Shown: piece by piece, positions 1 to 7,793 of the stretch
Numbering within the stretch: the stretch's first letter is position 1
How the letters are laid out: every line of letters begins with the position of its first letter
Source: a virus
Virus record (IMG/VR): IMGVR_UViG_3300020176_000032
Coordinates: 1-41,267 of that record
Length of the DNA stretch: 41,267 nt
Direction: 5' to 3' (one strand)
Made by a program: the position numbers and the translations under genes
Notes under the pieces: generated by a model
What the model was told of the DNA's origin: nothing
The model's input: the letters and a program-made list of their open reading frames with translations, nothing else
Databases searched by the model: none

Positions 1-567
1 AACGGGGATATCGACCTGGCCACCTTCCAGCAGCAACAGCGCCAACTCAATGAACACGAGTGGCAACTGCGGGCGGCGGCCCTCAAGGCGGATATGGCCC
101 GGGAACAGCATCAACAGGCGATTGCTCAACGGTGGGCCTGGGAACAGGAAGCGTATTTCAGGAAGCCGGAGAATCGTGCCTTCCGGGATGATCCGGTTAT
201 TTCCCATGCCTTCGAGGGCGCGTTGAAACTCCTGGCGGCGGATGAAGCCAACACCAAGCGCGACATGGCCTGGTTTCTGGAAGAAGCCGGGCGATTGAGT
301 CGGGAAAAGGTTCGGGAACTGGCGGCTGGCCTGGGAATGCAGGCGGGTGAACCGGCCAAACCAGCGGGTGGAGCCCCACCCCCGGCAAAGCGCGGGCGGC
401 CCAATGCCCCGCCACCCCCGCCGACCCTGGGCGGAATCCCAACGGCCATGACCCCCGACCCGGCGGCGGACGAGTTTGCCTATCTGGACAAGCTCAATGG
501 ACTAGAGGCGGAACGGGCTCTCGCCAAGCTATCGCCCGATCAGCTTGACCGCTATCTGTCCCAATAA
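1..567 (+). CDS. Virion assembly protein, likely scaffold (partial)
   Basis: Only the last 188 codons are inside the window; the frame is open from base 1, so the start lies upstream. The visible part is Gln/Glu/Ala-rich and helical. A Pro/Gly/Lys linker follows (about residues 115-145), then a short acidic C-terminal helix ending in LDRYLSQ. A charged helical protein with a flexible linker directly ahead of the major capsid gene fits a scaffolding protein, and scaffolds are usually encoded here. No catalytic motif is visible. The assignment rests on position and composition, so another head protein is possible. Confidence 0.6.
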   Translation, partial: NGDIDLATFQQQQRQLNEHEWQLRAAALKADMAREQHQQAIAQRWAWEQEAYFRKPENRAFRDDPVISHAFEGALKLLAADEANTKRDMAWFLEEAGRLSREKVRELAAGLGMQAGEPAKPAGGAPPPAKRGRPNAPPPPPTLGGIPTAMTPDPAADEFAYLDKLNGLEAERALAKLSPDQLDRYLSQ

Positions 568-595
568 CCCTTCACCCCAGCACCCCGAGGCGCAC

Positions 596-823
596 ATGGC
601 GAGCTTTCATGATTTGCGAGTAGGCGAAACCTTGTGTTTGCGCGGGGTGGGTGAGGTCAAGGTGACACTGCGGGCGAAATCCGGGCGTCGAGCACGATTG
701 GAAATCGTAGCGGACAACGGGGTGATGATCCAACCGGCGGATGATCTCGCCAAGATCCGGCTATCGCTGGGTACGGACAATGACCCTCATCGGGTAACAA
801 CGACGGCGCATCCCTGGCGATAA
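596..823 (+). CDS. CsrA-like small protein
   Basis: This 75-residue protein starts at the ATG at 596, behind GAGG with 6-base spacing; an in-frame upstream ATG at 545 overlaps the previous gene and lacks such a site. Residues 7-45 (RVGETLCLRGVGEVKVTLRA and on to KSGRRARLEIVADNGVMI) follow the CsrA/RsmE strand pattern: RVGETL, then a beta strand, then a basic turn, then RLEI/VADNGV. CsrA proteins bind GGA motifs in mRNA leaders and control translation. It lies between the scaffold-like gene and the capsid gene, so it might modulate late translation or host CsrA targets; that is inference. Length suits the family, but the extended tail (46-75) is not typical. Confidence 0.55.
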   Translation: MASFHDLRVGETLCLRGVGEVKVTLRAKSGRRARLEIVADNGVMIQPADDLAKIRLSLGTDNDPHRVTTTAHPWR

Positions 824-837
824 GCCGTCGTCATCAA

Positions 838-859
838 ATGCTAATCGCGGGCCTATGCT
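838..859 (+). promoter_or_regulatory. Promoter-like motif upstream of the capsid gene
   Basis: The 102-base gap before the capsid gene holds ATGCTAATCGC, then 5 bases, then TATGCT. The same 11-mer with the same 5-base spacing to GATAAT occurs at 21756-21777, just behind a terminator and ahead of the giant gene. The TATGCT/GATAAT elements look like -10 boxes, but no convincing TTGACA -35 is seen. A phage-specific late promoter or activator site is inferred. Confidence 0.45.
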
Positions 860-925
860 AGGGGTGCATCAGGTGACGCGCAGGAGTGCGTTCCTGGAGG
901 TACTTAACTTCCGTGGAGCGCATTC

Positions 926-2781
926 ATGGCTATGACCATCGTGGGTGTGGGCGACCCTAAAGCCGTCCAAAAATATAGTAAGGTGCTGGCGGTCGACGTT
1001 GGCCGCAAATCCTACTTCTCAAAGAAGTTCATGGGCGTGGGGGAATCCGCCGATACCCCATTGCAGATCCTGCCCCATCTCGAAAATGATGCGGGCGACA
1101 AAATTTCCTACGACCTGGTAATGCAGTTGAAGAGCCGCCCCGTCACGGGCGACGCGATTTTGCGTGGGAATGAAGAGGATCAATACGAAGGTCCCCTGAA
1201 CGTGTAAACGTTCAGTGAAAACTCCGTGAATTGCTGGGACATCTGTAGAAGTGTAGAATACTACAGACAATCAGCAGCCAAGCGGAGCCAGAGTGAAGAC
1301 GTGTACCAAGTGTAATCAGACCAAAAGCCTTTCAGAATTTTATGTTCATGCAGCCGGTAAACGCCCAGGGCTTATCTCAGCACGATGCAAATCGTGTGAA
1401 GCTGAGCGGATGCGCGTTTACTATGCCGAGAACAAAGACAAGAAAAAACTTTGGTTTGATAGAAGGTATCAACGTCTCAAAGACTCAGTTTTCGCAGCCT
1501 ATGGCGGCTATCGGTGTCAATGTTGCGGAGAAACAGAACCCTTGTTTCTCACCATTGACCATATCGCCAATAACGGATCACAACATCGCCGCGAACTATC
1601 TGGCGATGGATACCGAGACGCGAGTGGTTACAAAACCTATCGCTGGCTGGAAAACAACGGATTCCCTAAAGGATTCCAAGTCTTGTGCGCAAACTGCAAT
1701 CAAGGCCGTTATCGCAACGGCGGAGTTTGTCCGCACCACTCCGGTTCTGAAGGTTCAACGACTATCCCGAAAGGGAGTACACAGCAAGCAAATGGCTGTG
1801 GAAGTGCGGAGCAACCCGGAAACACGCCGGGCTGATGATATAGTCTGCTCTACCGGGATACTGGTAGCTGCCCAAATCTGGGCGGATGCGGTGTTGCGTA
1901 CCGTATCGAACATTTGGCTGAAATTCTATACGGATTCTCTCTACATCGACCAGATCCGGCACGGTGTCAATACCGGCGGACGCATGAGCCGCAAGCGCAC
2001 CCTGCACAATATGCGCGATGTCGCTCGCAAACGCGAGGGCGACTGGTGGGCCAGGCTGATGGACGAGACCTTGTTCATGTACCTTTCCGGGTCCCGCGGC
2101 GTCAATGCCGATTTCATCGAGCCAACCACGTTCACCGGCTATGCCAGCAATAGTTTCGTGGCCCCCGATACCCAGCATTTGCTGTACGGCGGCAATGCCA
2201 CCAGCAAGGCGACGGTGGATTCAGCCGACAAGCTGGACCTGACCCTGATCGACCGGGCCATTGCCCGAGCCGAGACCATGGGCGGCGGCACCTCCGGTAT
2301 CCCAGCCCTTCAGCCGTGTGAGATCGACGGCGAGCCCCATTACGTCCTCGTCATGCACCCCTGGCAGGAATACGACCTGCGCGTATCGACCTCCACCGGC
2401 CAGTGGCTGGATATCCAGAAGGCGGCCGCGGGTGCGGAAGGACGTTCCAGCCCCTTGTTCAAGGGCGGTCTGGGGATGCACAACAACGTCATTCTGCACA
2501 AGCACAAGGGCGTCATTCGCTTCAGCGACTATGGGGCTGGCAGTAACGTGGCGGCCGCCCGTGCCCTGTTCATGGGCCGGCAAGCGGGCGTCGTGGCTTT
2601 TGGTTCGCCCGGGTCCGGGCTGCGCTTCGACTGGCACGAGGAAATGGAGGATCGGGATAACCAGTTGGTTATTACCACCTCGTCCATCTTCGGGGTCAAG
2701 AAGACTGCCTTCACCATCGACAGCACCAGCCGCGATTTCGGCCTGGTGGCCCTGGATACCGCCTGCGCTGACCCGTCCTAA
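926..2781 (+). CDS. N4-gp56 family major capsid protein, interrupted by a group I intron
   Basis: The coding sequence is join(926..1180, 1918..2781), 372 residues after splicing. Exon 1 starts at the ATG at 926, 9 bases behind GTGGAG. It encodes the family's N-terminus (DPKAVQKYSKVLAVD, KSYFSKKFMGVGE). Exon 2 encodes the rest, including GGRMSRKRTLHNMRDVA, YLSGSRGVNADFIEPTTF, WLDIQKAAAGAEGR, FKGGLGMHNNVILH and ALFMGRQAGVVAFG, all characteristic of the N4-gp56 capsid family. Joining GAT at 1180 to CTG at 1918 gives GNEEDLKFYTDSLYIDQ, the expected family sequence, with no gain or loss of residues. Unspliced message stops at TAA 1205-1207 after 93 codons, so splicing is required. The product forms the icosahedral shell. 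Confidence 0.95.
1181..1917 (+). ncRNA. Group I (IA-like) self-splicing intron in the capsid gene
   Basis: The core helices can be traced by eye. P1 pairs the exon end AGAGGAU with intron GUCCCCU (1191-1197), giving the conserved U-G pair at the 5' splice site (U1180, G1191). P2 is AACGT/ACGTT with a GTAA loop (1199-1212). P3 is CTCCGT (1222-1227) with GCGGAG (1806-1811). P4-P6 lie around TTGCTGGG and AATCAGCAGCCAAGC, and P5 is TCTGTAG (1242-1248) with CTACAGA (1261-1267). P7 is GACTAT (1760-1765) with ATAGTC (1840-1845). P7.1, P7.2 and P8 hairpins lie between them (P8: CCCGG 1815-1819 with CCGGG 1827-1831). P9 hairpins are at 1852-1867, 1870-1883 and 1886-1906. The intron ends in G1917, as group I introns do. 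The match to T4-type IA introns is close. Confidence 0.93.
1293..1835 (+). CDS. HNH homing endonuclease encoded in the group I intron
   Basis: The 180-residue frame starts with GTG at 1293, about 7 bases behind AGCGGAG and inside the intron's P6 region. The N-terminus has a zinc-ribbon CxxC pair (Cys4/Cys7 with Cys32/Cys35). The nuclease core has Cys75/Cys78, TIDHI with Asp89/His90, and LCANC (Cys132/Cys135), the Cys-rich HNH form common in phage introns. The frame ends at 1835, inside the catalytic RNA: its last 30 or so residues are encoded by P7, P7.2, P3 and P8 sequence and are low-complexity, so they are probably structurally unimportant. The enzyme would cut intronless capsid alleles near the insertion site and spread the intron by repair. 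Confidence 0.9.
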   Translation: MKTCTKCNQTKSLSEFYVHAAGKRPGLISARCKSCEAERMRVYYAENKDKKKLWFDRRYQRLKDSVFAAYGGYRCQCCGETEPLFLTIDHIANNGSQHRRELSGDGYRDASGYKTYRWLENNGFPKGFQVLCANCNQGRYRNGGVCPHHSGSEGSTTIPKGSTQQANGCGSAEQPGNTPG

Positions 2782-2794
2782 TTGAGGTGACCAC

Positions 2795-3274
2795 ATGAGT
2801 ACTGCTGCGCTGTCTTATCGTTCCCCCTGGGCTACCGGGGCGAAAGTGATGCCCGTCCCTACGGGGCCGGAAGTCATCAATGTTCTGATGTCTCACACCA
2901 TGACCTCGGCGGAAGTCGATGCCCTGGCGGCCAATGACATCATCACCATGGGTTATCTGCCCGAGAACTGCGCCTTTGTCGATGCCATCTGCGCCATGAC
3001 GGCCGGGATTGATACCGGATCTGCGCTGGATCTTGACTTTGGCATCGTGAATGCGGGCGAAACCGATCTCACCACCGAACTGGTGAACTCCATTCTGGTG
3101 GATGGCACTACCAGCTTGGCCCGGGTCACCATGACTGAAACCATGCTGCTGCTCAACACCGACGGCGCCACCAAAAAGAAGCTGGGCTTCAAGGTAGCTA
3201 CGGCGGCTGGTACCCCAGGCGCTGGCACGGTCTATCTGAGTCTGAGCTATCGCGCAACCCAATATGGCGGTTGA
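2795..3274 (+). CDS. Putative head decoration or capsid-associated protein
   Basis: This 159-residue protein begins 13 bases after the capsid stop, behind GAGGTGACC. It is beta-rich and Thr/Ala/Gly-rich, with no catalytic motif, transmembrane segment or signal peptide. Its position directly after the major capsid gene and its strand-rich composition fit a minor capsid or decoration protein. I do not recognise a named family. It is probably co-transcribed with the capsid gene at high level. Confidence 0.7.
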   Translation: MSTAALSYRSPWATGAKVMPVPTGPEVINVLMSHTMTSAEVDALAANDIITMGYLPENCAFVDAICAMTAGIDTGSALDLDFGIVNAGETDLTTELVNSILVDGTTSLARVTMTETMLLLNTDGATKKKLGFKVATAAGTPGAGTVYLSLSYRATQYGG

Positions 3275-3337
3275 TCTGCGGGCGGGGGCAACCCCGCCTG
3301 TCCTTATTGACGCGGTTCAGCCGCGAGGATGAATGAG

Positions 3338-3529
3338 ATGCCTATTGGTATGAGGCCACCCCTGGGTGGCATGAAACCGCCGATGCGCGGGCGTCCTGGG
3401 ATGGGCGGTGGCGTTCCGGGTCGCGGCGTGATGCCGTCACCGGGCATGGCCCGTCCTATGGGTGGCGGCATGGTCAAGTCCGCCATCAAGAGCAAACTGG
3501 GCGGCATGGGCCGGTCGCGGGGGAAATAA
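3338..3529 (+). CDS. Low-complexity Gly/Met/Pro/Arg-rich phage protein
   Basis: The product has 63 residues, dominated by Gly, Met, Pro and Arg, with repeated PM/GM-GG steps (for example GGMKPPMRGRPGMGGG) and a basic C-terminus. The ATG at 3338 is chosen because GAGG lies 8 bases upstream; the in-frame ATG at 3329 abuts that GAGG. It is probably disordered and, being strongly basic, could bind DNA or line the capsid interior. It lies between two head-region structural genes. No family is recognised. Confidence 0.65.
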   Translation: MPIGMRPPLGGMKPPMRGRPGMGGGVPGRGVMPSPGMARPMGGGMVKSAIKSKLGGMGRSRGK

Positions 3530-3532
3530 GTC

Positions 3533-4096
3533 ATGGCAATTACCGGCACGAATACCCTGCATCAGGACGAGACGTTTGTCGTCGAAACTCTGACGACAGA
3601 AGACGCAACAGTTACCGATGACCTGAGTGTTGGCGACGACCTGGGTGTTAGCGGTGACCTGAGCGTGACGGGAACGGCCATGATCGGCGGCAGCCTGATC
3701 GTGGGCACCCAGACCCCGATGTTTACGGCCACGATCGGATTGGCGAAATCGTCTACCACCGATGGCATGGACATCACCATCACGTTGAAGCAAAGCAGCG
3801 GGGCCACCTTGGGGGCGATTCAGACCTTTATCGTCTTCATGAGTGAGACCAATACCGGCACGGGCTTGACGGCGGATACCTATTCCGGCGACTTGACGGC
3901 CTCCACCGGTACGATCTTGCAGGCGCTGACAGCCAAAAAAGCCTGGTTGGTGACCACCGCGGCCAGTGGCATCTTTGCTGCTACCCTGGTGGCTTCGGCC
4001 AATCCCACCGATCAGTACGTGGTCGTGGTGCATCCGCTGAGCGGCCAGCACATCGTCTCGGCGGCCTCTGGCACCAATTGGGAAGGCGCGAGCTGA
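3533..4096 (+). CDS. Virion structural protein with a beta-repeat N-terminus
   Basis: This 187-residue protein starts 3 bases after the previous stop, behind GGGGAAATAAGTC. Residues 20-50 hold a short imperfect repeat (DDLSVGDDLGVSGDLSVTG), a turn-strand ladder like those in fibre and head-fibre stalks. The remainder is a Thr/Ser/Ala-rich beta domain without Cys. The stop overlaps the next start (TGATG). Position suggests a head-associated fibre or decoration protein; the exact role is unknown. Confidence 0.7.
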   Translation: MAITGTNTLHQDETFVVETLTTEDATVTDDLSVGDDLGVSGDLSVTGTAMIGGSLIVGTQTPMFTATIGLAKSSTTDGMDITITLKQSSGATLGAIQTFIVFMSETNTGTGLTADTYSGDLTASTGTILQALTAKKAWLVTTAASGIFAATLVASANPTDQYVVVVHPLSGQHIVSAASGTNWEGAS

Positions 4097-4323
4097 TGCG
4101 GGTTTATAGCCTGATCAAGCGGCCCAATGGGCATGTCGTCACCCTGGATGGGGTGGCGTATGCCTTTCTGCCTCCTGACTGGTGCTGTGAAGTCGCGGAG
4201 CCGCGTCATTTGGCGCGGTTTCAGGCGATCACCGAAGGCTACCGTTTGGATGAACCGCTCCCGTCGTCCCCTACGCGTCTGCGGGGTAGGCCACGGAAGA
4301 TTAGACCGGCTGAGGCGGATTGA
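4096..4323 (+). CDS. Small conserved-context phage protein
   Basis: A 75-residue protein starting at the ATG that overlaps the preceding TGA by one base. The N-terminal half reads as a compact beta domain (MRVYSLIKRPNGHVVTLDG, then VAYAFLPPDW). The C-terminus is basic and Pro-rich (RLRGRPRKIRPAEAD), resembling an AT-hook-like GRPRK step. Its stop overlaps the next gene's ATG, so translation is coupled to the head-tail adaptor. No family is recognised; a head-completion accessory role is a guess from position. Confidence 0.6.
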   Translation: MRVYSLIKRPNGHVVTLDGVAYAFLPPDWCCEVAEPRHLARFQAITEGYRLDEPLPSSPTRLRGRPRKIRPAEAD

Positions 4324-4934
4324 TGGTTACCCTGGAACAGTTCCTGCCACTGGTGCTGGGGCGTCTGCCAGGGTGCCCGGAGATGATCCTGGAGAACGCG
4401 GTGCGGGATGCCTGCATTCAGTTCTGCCAGGAAACCCGGTTGTTCACCTCCGCGGTGGATGTCGATGTCGTAGCCAATGAGGCGACGGTCGAGCTATACC
4501 CGGACACGGATACCCACTGGGAAGTGTTGACGGTGCGGCGTGATCAGCAGTTGTTGACTCCGACCAATCGGGATGATTACGCCGCGGATGGCTATGGCCA
4601 GGCCAGTGGCACTCCTACCCATTATTACCTGGAAGGCGACCGTACCCTGGTGCTGGGTCCTGTCCCTGACGCGGACGAAACCCTGTCCGCTACGGTCAGT
4701 GTGCGACCCAAGGACACGGCAACGCGGGTCCAGGATGCCCTGTACAGCGATTTTCGCACGGCGATTGCCGCCGGGGCGCGGGCTTGGGTGCGCCGCAACT
4801 ATGGCGATTGGGTCAACCCGCAGTTTGAAGCGGAAGACCTAGCCATCTTTCGTGACGCCATTGCCCGGCAACAGTTACGGCGGGCGCGAGGTGGCGGGAC
4901 AGCTGTCCTTCGTGTGCATCTACAATCCTTTTAG
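4323..4934 (+). CDS. Head-tail adaptor-like protein
   Basis: This 203-residue protein uses the ATG at 4323, sharing one base with the previous stop. It opens with a helical segment (LEQFLPLVLGRLPGCPEMIL) typical of adaptor proteins that dock under the portal. A central beta region (about 50-140) ends in a basic helical C-terminus with conserved-looking FRTAIAAGARAWVRRNYGDW. Similar proteins lie just after the capsid genes of N4-like and related short-tailed phages and connect portal to tail. The assignment rests on organisation and fold-like pattern. Confidence 0.65.
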   Translation: MVTLEQFLPLVLGRLPGCPEMILENAVRDACIQFCQETRLFTSAVDVDVVANEATVELYPDTDTHWEVLTVRRDQQLLTPTNRDDYAADGYGQASGTPTHYYLEGDRTLVLGPVPDADETLSATVSVRPKDTATRVQDALYSDFRTAIAAGARAWVRRNYGDWVNPQFEAEDLAIFRDAIARQQLRRARGGGTAVLRVHLQSF

Positions 4935-4943
4935 GACAACGCC

Positions 4944-5618
4944 ATGTCATCGGTGACCGCTCAACAGATCCTGACTCGGTGTAGCAACATCTTGCAGGAC
5001 AACGGGATTCGCTGGCCGGAAAGCGAGATGATCAACTGGTTGAACGACGCCATGCGCTACGTCGTTCTCCAGCGCCCGGACAGCAACATGAAGTCCGGGA
5101 CCTTTACCTGCGCCGCCGGGACCCGGCAGGTGCTGACCAAATCGGTGGGCGGCTTTCCCACGGCCCTGCGCCTGCGCAGTGTCATCCGCAACGTATCGAG
5201 CACGAACAAGCGGGCCATCAAACTGGTCACGCAGTCGGTGTTGGACAATGAGCATCCGACCTGGCACAGCGAAGCAGCCGAGGCCGACATCCAGCTCTAC
5301 GTCTTCGATCCCCTCCTGCCCAAGGAGTTTCTGGTGTACCCGCCCGCGGCGGTCACCAACACCATCGAGGTGGTCTACAGCGCCGCCCCGACCGAGATCA
5401 CCGCGGGCACGCTAAGCAGCACCATCGACCTGGACGACACCTATGTCGGGGTCGTGGTCGACCTGATCCTGGCCCGGGCCTACGCCAAGGACGCGGAATA
5501 TGCGGCCAACGCGCAACGGTCCCAGGCGCATCAAGCCCTGGCGGATGCCGCGCTGGGCCAATCCATTCAGTCGGCGTCAGCAAGCTCGCCGGTTGACGAT
5601 TCCAAGGGGACGGCCTAG
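4944..5618 (+). CDS. Phage adaptor protein (DUF6682-like)
   Basis: The 224-residue product starts 9 bases after the previous stop. It begins with a helical segment (TAQQILTRCSNILQDNGIRW and PESEMINWLNDAMRYVVLQR) resembling the N-terminal motif of phage adaptor proteins grouped as DUF6682. A beta domain with KEFLVYPPA follows, then a helical C-terminus (LILARAYAKDAEYAANAQRS). It pairs with the preceding adaptor as the second portal-tail connector layer. No membrane segment is present. Confidence 0.65.
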   Translation: MSSVTAQQILTRCSNILQDNGIRWPESEMINWLNDAMRYVVLQRPDSNMKSGTFTCAAGTRQVLTKSVGGFPTALRLRSVIRNVSSTNKRAIKLVTQSVLDNEHPTWHSEAAEADIQLYVFDPLLPKEFLVYPPAAVTNTIEVVYSAAPTEITAGTLSSTIDLDDTYVGVVVDLILARAYAKDAEYAANAQRSQAHQALADAALGQSIQSASASSPVDDSKGTA

Positions 5619-5647
5619 CCGCCCGTTATTTCTGACCGGAGATTCCC

Positions 5648-6064
5648 ATGCCCACTACTGGCGCGTTTTCCAACTATACCGAAGGCAAGATCGTTGATAT
5701 CTTCCTGCGTGGCGATTCTTATGATGGTGGAACAGTTTACTTGGCCCTGTTAACCGCGGTTTCCTCGGGCGAAACAGGATCGGTTACGGAGGTTGACCCT
5801 GCCGGGACCTGGGGAGATTACGTGCGCCAAGAAGCTACTTGGACCGTCATCGACGCTGGTACAGGGCAAACTAAAAACTCAAACACTATCACTTTCCCGG
5901 CGAATGACGGGGCCGCACCCATCACGGTGACTCATGTTGGTATTTACACCGCCCTGACCGAGGGAAACCTGTTGTTCTACGGCGAGCTGACCACCAGCAA
6001 GACCCTGGCCCAGGGCGACGTGCTGAGCTTCGCCGCCAACTCGATCGTCTTCACCGTCGACTGA
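5648..6064 (+). CDS. Conserved phage virion protein (minor head/tail family)
   Basis: This 138-residue protein starts behind GGAGATTCCC. It has the pattern of a widespread phage structural family: an N-terminal helix and loop (NYTEGKIVDIFLRG), TVYLALLTA, a YVRQEATW strand, TFPANDG, THVGIYTA, LLFYGELTTSKTL and a final GDVLSFAANSIVF. Family members are annotated variously as minor head, decoration or tail proteins. Here it sits between the adaptor and fibre-related genes. It is likely a virion component; the exact location is unresolved. Confidence 0.7.
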   Translation: MPTTGAFSNYTEGKIVDIFLRGDSYDGGTVYLALLTAVSSGETGSVTEVDPAGTWGDYVRQEATWTVIDAGTGQTKNSNTITFPANDGAAPITVTHVGIYTALTEGNLLFYGELTTSKTLAQGDVLSFAANSIVFTVD

Positions 6065-6078
6065 TCGCCTGACTCGCC

Positions 6079-7500
6079 GTGACCACCGGCACGCTTAACG
6101 GTTTCGCGGTTAACCAGTCCGCGCTGGCGTCCTGGGTCAAGTCCGCCCTGGTGGCGGCGACCCTGGGGGCGTCCGCAACCGCGTCCGTTACGCTGATCCA
6201 CGGTGGCGGGGCGGCGGCCAGCGCGGGCATCGCCGCAGCCGCTACTGCTACCCACCAGGAAGCCGCGGCAGCGTCGTTCAGTGCAACCAGCGGCGTAAGC
6301 GCGTCTGGCATTCGTACCCAGGCGGCGTCAGCCGCGGGGTCGGCGTCCTGTAGCGTCAACCTATACGTCCTGCGCGATGTCTACGGCGCCGTTACGGCGT
6401 ATACCCTGTCCCGCGGCTTTGCCATCCCCGACGCGGAGTTTGGCGAGGCCACTGCCAGCGCGGGCGCCAGCGCCACCGTTGACGGGACCAAGGTTCAGTT
6501 CGCCCGCGTCACGGCCAGCGCCGGGGCCGATGCGGACGTCCGAGCACGTTTCGGTAGTCCTGTTGTCGGTACGGCCAGCGCCCACGGCCGCGTCGAAGCG
6601 TCGGTACAGTTGTCGGGCGAGGCATTCGTTCGCTACGACGGCTTCGCGGAGGCCACTACCACGTCGAGCCTGGCGGCGGATGCCGTCAGTAAGCAAGTGG
6701 CCACGGTCGAGGGCTCCTGGGGCGCGACGGGTACGGGCTACGCCTACCGGGTACAACATGCCAACGCAACGGCGACCGCGGGGGTTACGCTCGACCAAGC
6801 AACGTACACGGCGGGAATCCTGTCGTATGCGGCGGGGACTGCAAACTGTACCGGGACCGCGGCCGGATCTCTGATCAACCCGGGTTTCGTCAGTGCCAGT
6901 GCTGACGCCACAGCTTTTTCTGCCACGGCGACGCAATTTCAGCCGGCGACTGCGGGCTTTTCCGCGGGCGGCAGTGGGTTCGCCCTGCCGATCCACATCC
7001 ACGGCGGGCGTGTCAGCGCCTCAGCGGGATCGACCTTCGTTAGTTCAGCCTTCGCCACCCAGCATTGGGCCGAGGTAGCCGCTTCCGCCAGTCTGAGCCT
7101 GACCAATACGACCTATGCCTACCAGTATTGGGGCGAGGTCGAGGGCGCGGCCACGGCCACCAGCGAGGCCCTGGCGACACAGTATTACCGCTACTGGGGC
7201 GAGGTCGCCGCCCAGGCGAGTAGCGAAGGCTCCGCCCTGGGTGCAAAGCTCCTAACGGGCGCTGTTGTTGTCTCTGGCAGCCTGACCGCGGACGTCACCC
7301 CCCTTCTGACCCGTGCCGGGTCGGTGTCTGCAACGGCCAGTGCTACGGCTTCTGTCACCGGCCGCCTGGCGGTAGAAACCCCTGCCCCCGTTTGCCGCAC
7401 CTTGACCGTGCCAGGCTCGACCTTGGATATGGCTGCGCTGGATGAAGCGCGGGTACTGGTCGTCCCGGGCGATAACCGCCTTTTACAGGTGACCTGCTAA
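6079..7500 (+). CDS. Ala/Ser/Thr-rich repetitive virion protein
   Basis: This 473-residue protein starts with GTG at 6079; no ATG occurs near the start of the frame. Much of it is irregular repeats of alternating small residues (ATASA, SASAG, ATATA), interleaved with aromatic steps such as YQYWGEVEGAATAT and YYRYWGEVAAQASS that recur about every 30-40 residues. That spacing suggests a beta-rich fibrous or adhesive stalk. The C-terminal 45 residues form a distinct module. It precedes the fibre-tail adaptor-like gene and its stop overlaps that start. No enzymatic motif is visible. Confidence 0.7.
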   Translation: MTTGTLNGFAVNQSALASWVKSALVAATLGASATASVTLIHGGGAAASAGIAAAATATHQEAAAASFSATSGVSASGIRTQAASAAGSASCSVNLYVLRDVYGAVTAYTLSRGFAIPDAEFGEATASAGASATVDGTKVQFARVTASAGADADVRARFGSPVVGTASAHGRVEASVQLSGEAFVRYDGFAEATTTSSLAADAVSKQVATVEGSWGATGTGYAYRVQHANATATAGVTLDQATYTAGILSYAAGTANCTGTAAGSLINPGFVSASADATAFSATATQFQPATAGFSAGGSGFALPIHIHGGRVSASAGSTFVSSAFATQHWAEVAASASLSLTNTTYAYQYWGEVEGAATATSEALATQYYRYWGEVAAQASSEGSALGAKLLTGAVVVSGSLTADVTPLLTRAGSVSATASATASVTGRLAVETPAPVCRTLTVPGSTLDMAALDEARVLVVPGDNRLLQVTC

Positions 7501-7793
7501 TGCTCCTCGGCACCCTGACCAAACAACCCGGAGAAGTGCTGGACTACGATATCGACTACAGTGAGTGGTTGACCTCCGATGACAACGTGGCGAGCGCCAC
7601 CACGGCCGTCACTCCTAGCGCCGATGATGACGACTTGGCCATCGAGTTGATCAACATCAACGATCCCCGGGTGAAGTTGTGGATCTCCGGCGGCGTCTCG
7701 GGCACGACCTATAAAGTCACCGTGACAATGGAAACGCAGGACGGGCGCATCAAGGAAGATGAGTTTCGGATGCGGGTAAAGGAGATCGTCTGA
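7500..7793 (+). CDS. Fibre-tail adaptor-like protein
   Basis: A 97-residue Ig-like beta protein whose ATG shares a base with the upstream TAA. It carries the hallmark pattern of phage fibre-tail adaptor proteins: QPGEVLDYDIDYSEWL at the N-terminus, then VKLWISGGVSGTTYKVTVTM, then GRIKEDEFRMRV at the end. The family joins fibres to tail or baseplate proteins. Its stop overlaps the next fibre gene's start, consistent with stoichiometric production of adaptor and fibre. Confidence 0.75.
   Translation: MLLGTLTKQPGEVLDYDIDYSEWLTSDDNVASATTAVTPSADDDDLAIELININDPRVKLWISGGVSGTTYKVTVTMETQDGRIKEDEFRMRVKEIV

Noticed and set aside
1183-1194. Alternative 5' splice site after GGT (1192)
   Set aside because: It would add three residues against the family consensus and would place the exon end inside the P1 loop; the site after GAT 1180 gives the U-G pair and the exact family sequence.
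1342-2781. A continuous 479-codon frame ending in the capsid sequence
   Set aside because: Its first 190 codons are intron and HNH DNA read in another frame; the true capsid reading is the spliced join of 926-1180 and 1918-2781.
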